From: an uncultured Actinomyces sp.
GTDB taxonomy: Bacteria; Actinomycetota; Actinomycetes; Actinomycetales; Actinomycetaceae
Direction of reading: 5' to 3'
Length of the DNA: 16,377 nt
Assembly: GCA_938040725.1 (NCBI GenBank)
Contig: CALHZX010000125.1
Location: forward strand, 1 to 16,377
Each line of letters begins with the position of its first letter. Positions within the stretch are counted from its first letter, which is position 1. The notes below the pieces were generated by a model. The model was not told where the DNA came from. It saw only the letters and a program-made list of their open reading frames with translations, and did no database searches. This document shows, in pieces, positions 13,903 to 16,377 of the stretch. The translations under genes were made by a program, and so were the position numbers.

Positions 13903-14850
13903 TCACCGCGCGGATGCGTCGGTGCCACGCGCCCGCGGGTGCGACAGGGTGAAAACTTCACGCAGCGCCTGTGCGGTCACCTGGGTGTAGATCTGCGTCG
14001 TTGCGACCGACGCATGTCCGAGAAGCTCCTGAACTTCGCGTACGCTCGCGCCCCCCTCGAGCAGGTGCGTCGCGAACGAATGCCGCAACGTATGCGGAGA
14101 GATACGATCCCCCAGATCAGCGGCCTGAGCCGCGCGCCGGATAGCTGTCCATGCGCTCTGTCGCGACAGTGCACCACCGCGCGAGTTGAGAAAGAATACC
14201 GTCTCTCCCCTGCCTCGTGCTGCCAAAGCCGGTCGGGCACGCACCCTGTACGCGTCAAGCGCGTCGACGGCGAAAGAACCGACCGGAACGATCCTTTCTT
14301 TACGCCCTTTGCCGAACAGGCGCACAACGGGAACGTCGCCATCAAGGTCGAGGTCATCCGCACTCAGGGACACCGCCTCAGAGACGCGTGCCCCGGTTGC
14401 ATACAGCAGCTCGAGCAACGCAGCGTCACGTAGGCCGATCGGGGAATCGTCTGCATGAGCGGCATCGAGGAGGCGACCGACCTCATCGATAGCCAGAGCC
14501 TTGGGCAGATGACGCCCCTGACGCGGGGCATGCAGCTGAGCGGCCGTGTCCGTCGCGACCACTCCTTCGGTCAGCGCGTACTTGTGCAGCCCGCGGATCG
14601 CGGCCGACGCGCGCGCCACGGACGAGGCCGCAGCAGGTTTGCCAGTGACGTCACCGGAGGCCAGACGCATCATGTAGTCCTCGATGTCACGCACGCTCAC
14701 GTCCCCGATATCGGTCTTTCCGCGGGCCTTCATGTCACACGCGTATCGGGTGGTGTCCCGGCGATAGTTTGAAACTGTATGCGCGGATGCCCCCTTTTCG
14801 ACGCGCAGATAATCCACCCAGTCGCGGACGATAGCTTCCAGAGACGTCAT
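13903..14850 (-). CDS. xerD: Site-specific tyrosine recombinase XerD
   Basis: Resolves chromosome dimers at dif, usually with XerC and FtsK. The protein is 315 residues. The N-terminal SAM-like DNA-binding domain covers about 1-100. The catalytic residues are all visible: R155 in TGARVSE, K181 in FGKGRKER, H253 and R256 in HTLRHSF, H279 in LGHAS and the nucleophile Y288 in TQIYTQV. ATG 14850 (MTSLEAIV) is chosen because a leaderless -10 box stands 6 bases upstream; the frame extends further upstream toward tkt without typical protein character. It heads the minus-strand cluster. XerD rather than XerC or a phage integrase is inferred from length, intact motifs and the scpAB neighbourhood. Confidence 0.93.
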   Translation of the reverse strand: MTSLEAIVRDWVDYLRVEKGASAHTVSNYRRDTTRYACDMKARGKTDIGDVSVRDIEDYMMRLASGDVTGKPAAASSVARASAAIRGLHKYALTEGVVATDTAAQLHAPRQGRHLPKALAIDEVGRLLDAAHADDSPIGLRDAALLELLYATGARVSEAVSLSADDLDLDGDVPVVRLFGKGRKERIVPVGSFAVDALDAYRVRARPALAARGRGETVFFLNSRGGALSRQSAWTAIRRAAQAADLGDRISPHTLRHSFATHLLEGGASVREVQELLGHASVATTQIYTQVTAQALREVFTLSHPRARGTDASAR

Positions 14851-14856
14851 GGTGAC

Positions 14857-14862
14857 AGGGTA
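14857..14862 (-). promoter_or_regulatory. -10 box of a leaderless xerD transcript
   Basis: On the minus strand TACCCT is followed by exactly 6 bases (GTCACC) and ATG 14850. No Shine-Dalgarno sequence precedes this ATG, and no good -35 is seen. Confidence 0.6.
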
Positions 14863-14915
14863 AGCGACTGTGCAACATATGTGCGTGAGCGCTATCGGCA
14901 TTCGCGCATTTTCGC

Positions 14916-14921
14916 TAGACT
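14916..14921 (+). promoter_or_regulatory. -10 box of tkt
   Basis: TAGACT lies 56 bp before the tkt GTG, so tkt has a 5' leader of about 50 bases. The leader contains a small hairpin (GCCCCA-ACGC-TGGGGC, 14943-14958) just before the Shine-Dalgarno sequence GGAG (14968-14971). Confidence 0.5.
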
Positions 14922-14977
14922 GTGACGCGGTAAACCATTTCCGCCCCAACGCTGGGGCCCAACACCTGGAGACCACC

Positions 14978-16377
14978 GTGTCACTTCACTGGGATCACAT
15001 TGATGACGAAGCGGTCAAGACCGCTAAGCTCCTCGCCGCCGACGCCGTCGAGCAGGCAGGATCGGGCCACCCCGGTACTGCGATCTCGCTCGCTCCCGCC
15101 GCCTACCTCCTCTACAACAAGGTCATGAACGTCGATCCTGCCGACCCGCGCTGGATCGGACGCGACCGTTTCATCCTCTCGGCCGGCCACTCCTCGCTGA
15201 CCCAGTATGTCCAGCTCTACCTCTCCGGCTTCGGTCTCGAACTCGACGACATCAAGACGCTGCGCACCGCCGGCTCCCTCACCCCCGGCCACCCCGAGTA
15301 CGGCCACACCAAGGGCGTCGAGATCACCACCGGCCCCCTGGGCACCGGCATCGCCTCCGCCGTCGGCTTCGCCATGAACGCCCGCCGCGTCCACGGCCTG
15401 CTCGACCCTGAGACCCCGCTCGGTGAGTCCGTCTTCGACCACAACGTCTACGTCATCGCCGGCGACGGCTGCTTCGAGGAAGGCGTTTCCGCCGAGGCCT
15501 CCTCCCTCGCAGGCACCCAGGAGCTGGGCAACATCACCGTCATCTGGGACGACAACCACATCTCCATCGAAGACGACACGTCGATCGCCTTCAACGAGGA
15601 TGTCCTGGCCCGCTACGAGGCCTACGGCTGGCATGTCCAGCGCGTCGACTGGCTCGGCGAGGACGGCTCCTACGAGGAGAACACCGCCGCCCTGAACGAC
15701 GCCCTCGACGCCGCCAAGGCCGAGACCAAGAAGCCCTCGCTCATCGCACTGCGCACCATCATCGGCTGGCCGACCCCCGGCAAGCAGAACACCGGTGGCA
15801 TCCACGGCTCGAAGCTGGGCACCGAGGCCCTCAAGGGCCTGAAAGAAGCCCTGGGCGCCGACCCCGAGAAGATGTTCGATGCCGATTCGGCAATCGTGGA
15901 CGAGGTCCGCGCCCGCGCCGCCGCTCGCGCAGCCGAGTACCGCAAGGACTGGGACACCCGCTTTGAGGGATGGAAGGCCGCTCACCCCGAGCAGGCCGCC
16001 CTGCTGGAGCGCCTCCTCGAAGGCCGACTCCCCGAGGGCTGGGAAGCCGCGCTGCCCACCTTCGAAGAGGGCAAGGCCATCGCGACCCGCGCCGCCTCCG
16101 GCCAGGTTCTCAACGCGATCGCGCCCGTGCTGCCCGAGCTGTGGGGTGGCTCCGCCGACCTCGCCGGCTCAAACAACACCTTCCTGAAGGGCGAGCCCTC
16201 CTTCCTGCCCGCGCACCGTTCCTCGTCGGCGTTCAGCGGCAACGAGTTCGGCCGCAACCTCCACTTCGGCGTGCGTGAATTCGCGATGGGCGCGGCCCTC
16301 AACGGCATCGCCGCCGACGGCTTCACCCGCGCGTACGGCGGCACGTTCTTCGTGTTCTCCGACTTCATGCGCGGCGC
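14978..16377 (+). CDS. tkt: Transketolase (N-terminal two thirds, cut by window edge)
   Basis: Thiamine-diphosphate enzyme of the pentose phosphate pathway that moves two-carbon ketol units between sugar phosphates. The frame stays open from GTG 14978 to the window edge (466 codons plus 2 bases), against about 660-700 residues for the family. Visible signatures are GSGHPGTAISLAP (H31), LSAGHSS (H71), the diphosphate/metal site GDGCFEEG (162-169) with DDN at 191-193, and the start of the pyrimidine-binding domain ATRAASGQVLNAI with GGSADLAGSN. GTG is preceded by GGAG at a 6-base distance. The codon choice is strongly biased to C-ending codons (GCC, CTC, ATC), more than in neighbouring genes, as expected for a highly expressed gene. 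A 334-codon open frame on the opposite strand is a by-product of this bias. Confidence 0.97.
   Translation, partial: MSLHWDHIDDEAVKTAKLLAADAVEQAGSGHPGTAISLAPAAYLLYNKVMNVDPADPRWIGRDRFILSAGHSSLTQYVQLYLSGFGLELDDIKTLRTAGSLTPGHPEYGHTKGVEITTGPLGTGIASAVGFAMNARRVHGLLDPETPLGESVFDHNVYVIAGDGCFEEGVSAEASSLAGTQELGNITVIWDDNHISIEDDTSIAFNEDVLARYEAYGWHVQRVDWLGEDGSYEENTAALNDALDAAKAETKKPSLIALRTIIGWPTPGKQNTGGIHGSKLGTEALKGLKEALGADPEKMFDADSAIVDEVRARAAARAAEYRKDWDTRFEGWKAAHPEQAALLERLLEGRLPEGWEAALPTFEEGKAIATRAASGQVLNAIAPVLPELWGGSADLAGSNNTFLKGEPSFLPAHRSSSAFSGNEFGRNLHFGVREFAMGAALNGIAADGFTRAYGGTFFVFSDFMRG

Noticed and set aside
13022..14850. xerD and parA considered as parts of a mobile element or plasmid
   Set aside because: They sit in the conserved scpAB-rluB-cmk order with no transposase, replication gene or att repeats, so they are chromosomal housekeeping copies.
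14943..14958. Small hairpin in the tkt leader considered as a riboswitch or TPP element
   Set aside because: The leader is only about 50 bases with a 6-bp hairpin, too short for a TPP riboswitch, and none of its conserved segments are seen.
14981..15985. Long open frame (334 codons) on the minus strand, rich in Gly, Val and Asp
   Set aside because: It lies fully inside tkt, which has unambiguous transketolase motifs. The opposite frame is open because of tkt's strong C-ending codon bias.

Overview
This 16.4 kb, high-GC, gene-dense window looks like chromosome from a member of the Actinomycetaceae (Schaalia/Actinomyces-like). The basis is codon use and protein character, the segregation/ribosome cluster xerD-parA-scpA-scpB-rluB-tyrA-cmk, the acidic N-terminal extension on Der, and many genes that start 6 bases after a TANNNT-type -10 box, as in leaderless actinobacterial transcripts. 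The genus is inferred from resemblance, not measured.

Layout. Bases 1-1130 (minus) hold the N-terminal 376 residues of an M1 aminopeptidase N (pepN), running off the left edge. Divergent from it are murE (1203-2783) and der (2863-4416). After a strong hairpin and two DnaA-box-like sites come tag (4599-5231), a two-TM bacterial PH-domain protein (5304-5816) and a DUF421/YetF-like membrane protein (about 5863 or 5887 to 6657). Bases 6658-7106 are non-coding and rich in inverted repeats, including a possible three-way-junction element. A minus-strand tRNA-Pro(GGG) at 7146-7218 has a clear promoter and terminator. Next are two tandem paralogous secreted/single-TM proteins with Gly/Tyr/Gln-rich tails: an intact copy (7444-7989) and a copy with no normal start codon and a frameshift at a C5 tract (about 8156-8841). 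A perfect 18-bp hairpin separates them from the minus-strand cluster cmk, tyrA, rluB, scpB, scpA, parA and xerD (8905-14850). Transketolase (tkt) starts at 14978 on the plus strand and runs off the right edge.

How the genes work together. xerD (dimer resolution), parA (segregation ATPase) and scpA/scpB (condensin partners of SMC) serve chromosome maintenance. rluB and der serve 23S rRNA modification and 50S assembly. cmk supplies CDP/dCDP and tyrA serves tyrosine synthesis. In the minus cluster scpA to tyrA overlap one another, suggesting translational coupling, while xerD and parA each have a leaderless-type -10 of their own. der, which in M. tuberculosis directly follows cmk, is here about 4.5 kb away and on the opposite strand.

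No CRISPR array, insertion sequence or prophage was seen. The observations most worth checking are the DUF421 gene whose leaderless start position holds an in-frame ATA, the decaying (or slippage-switched) secreted paralog, the three-way-junction element after the DUF421 gene, and the paired DnaA boxes in front of tag.
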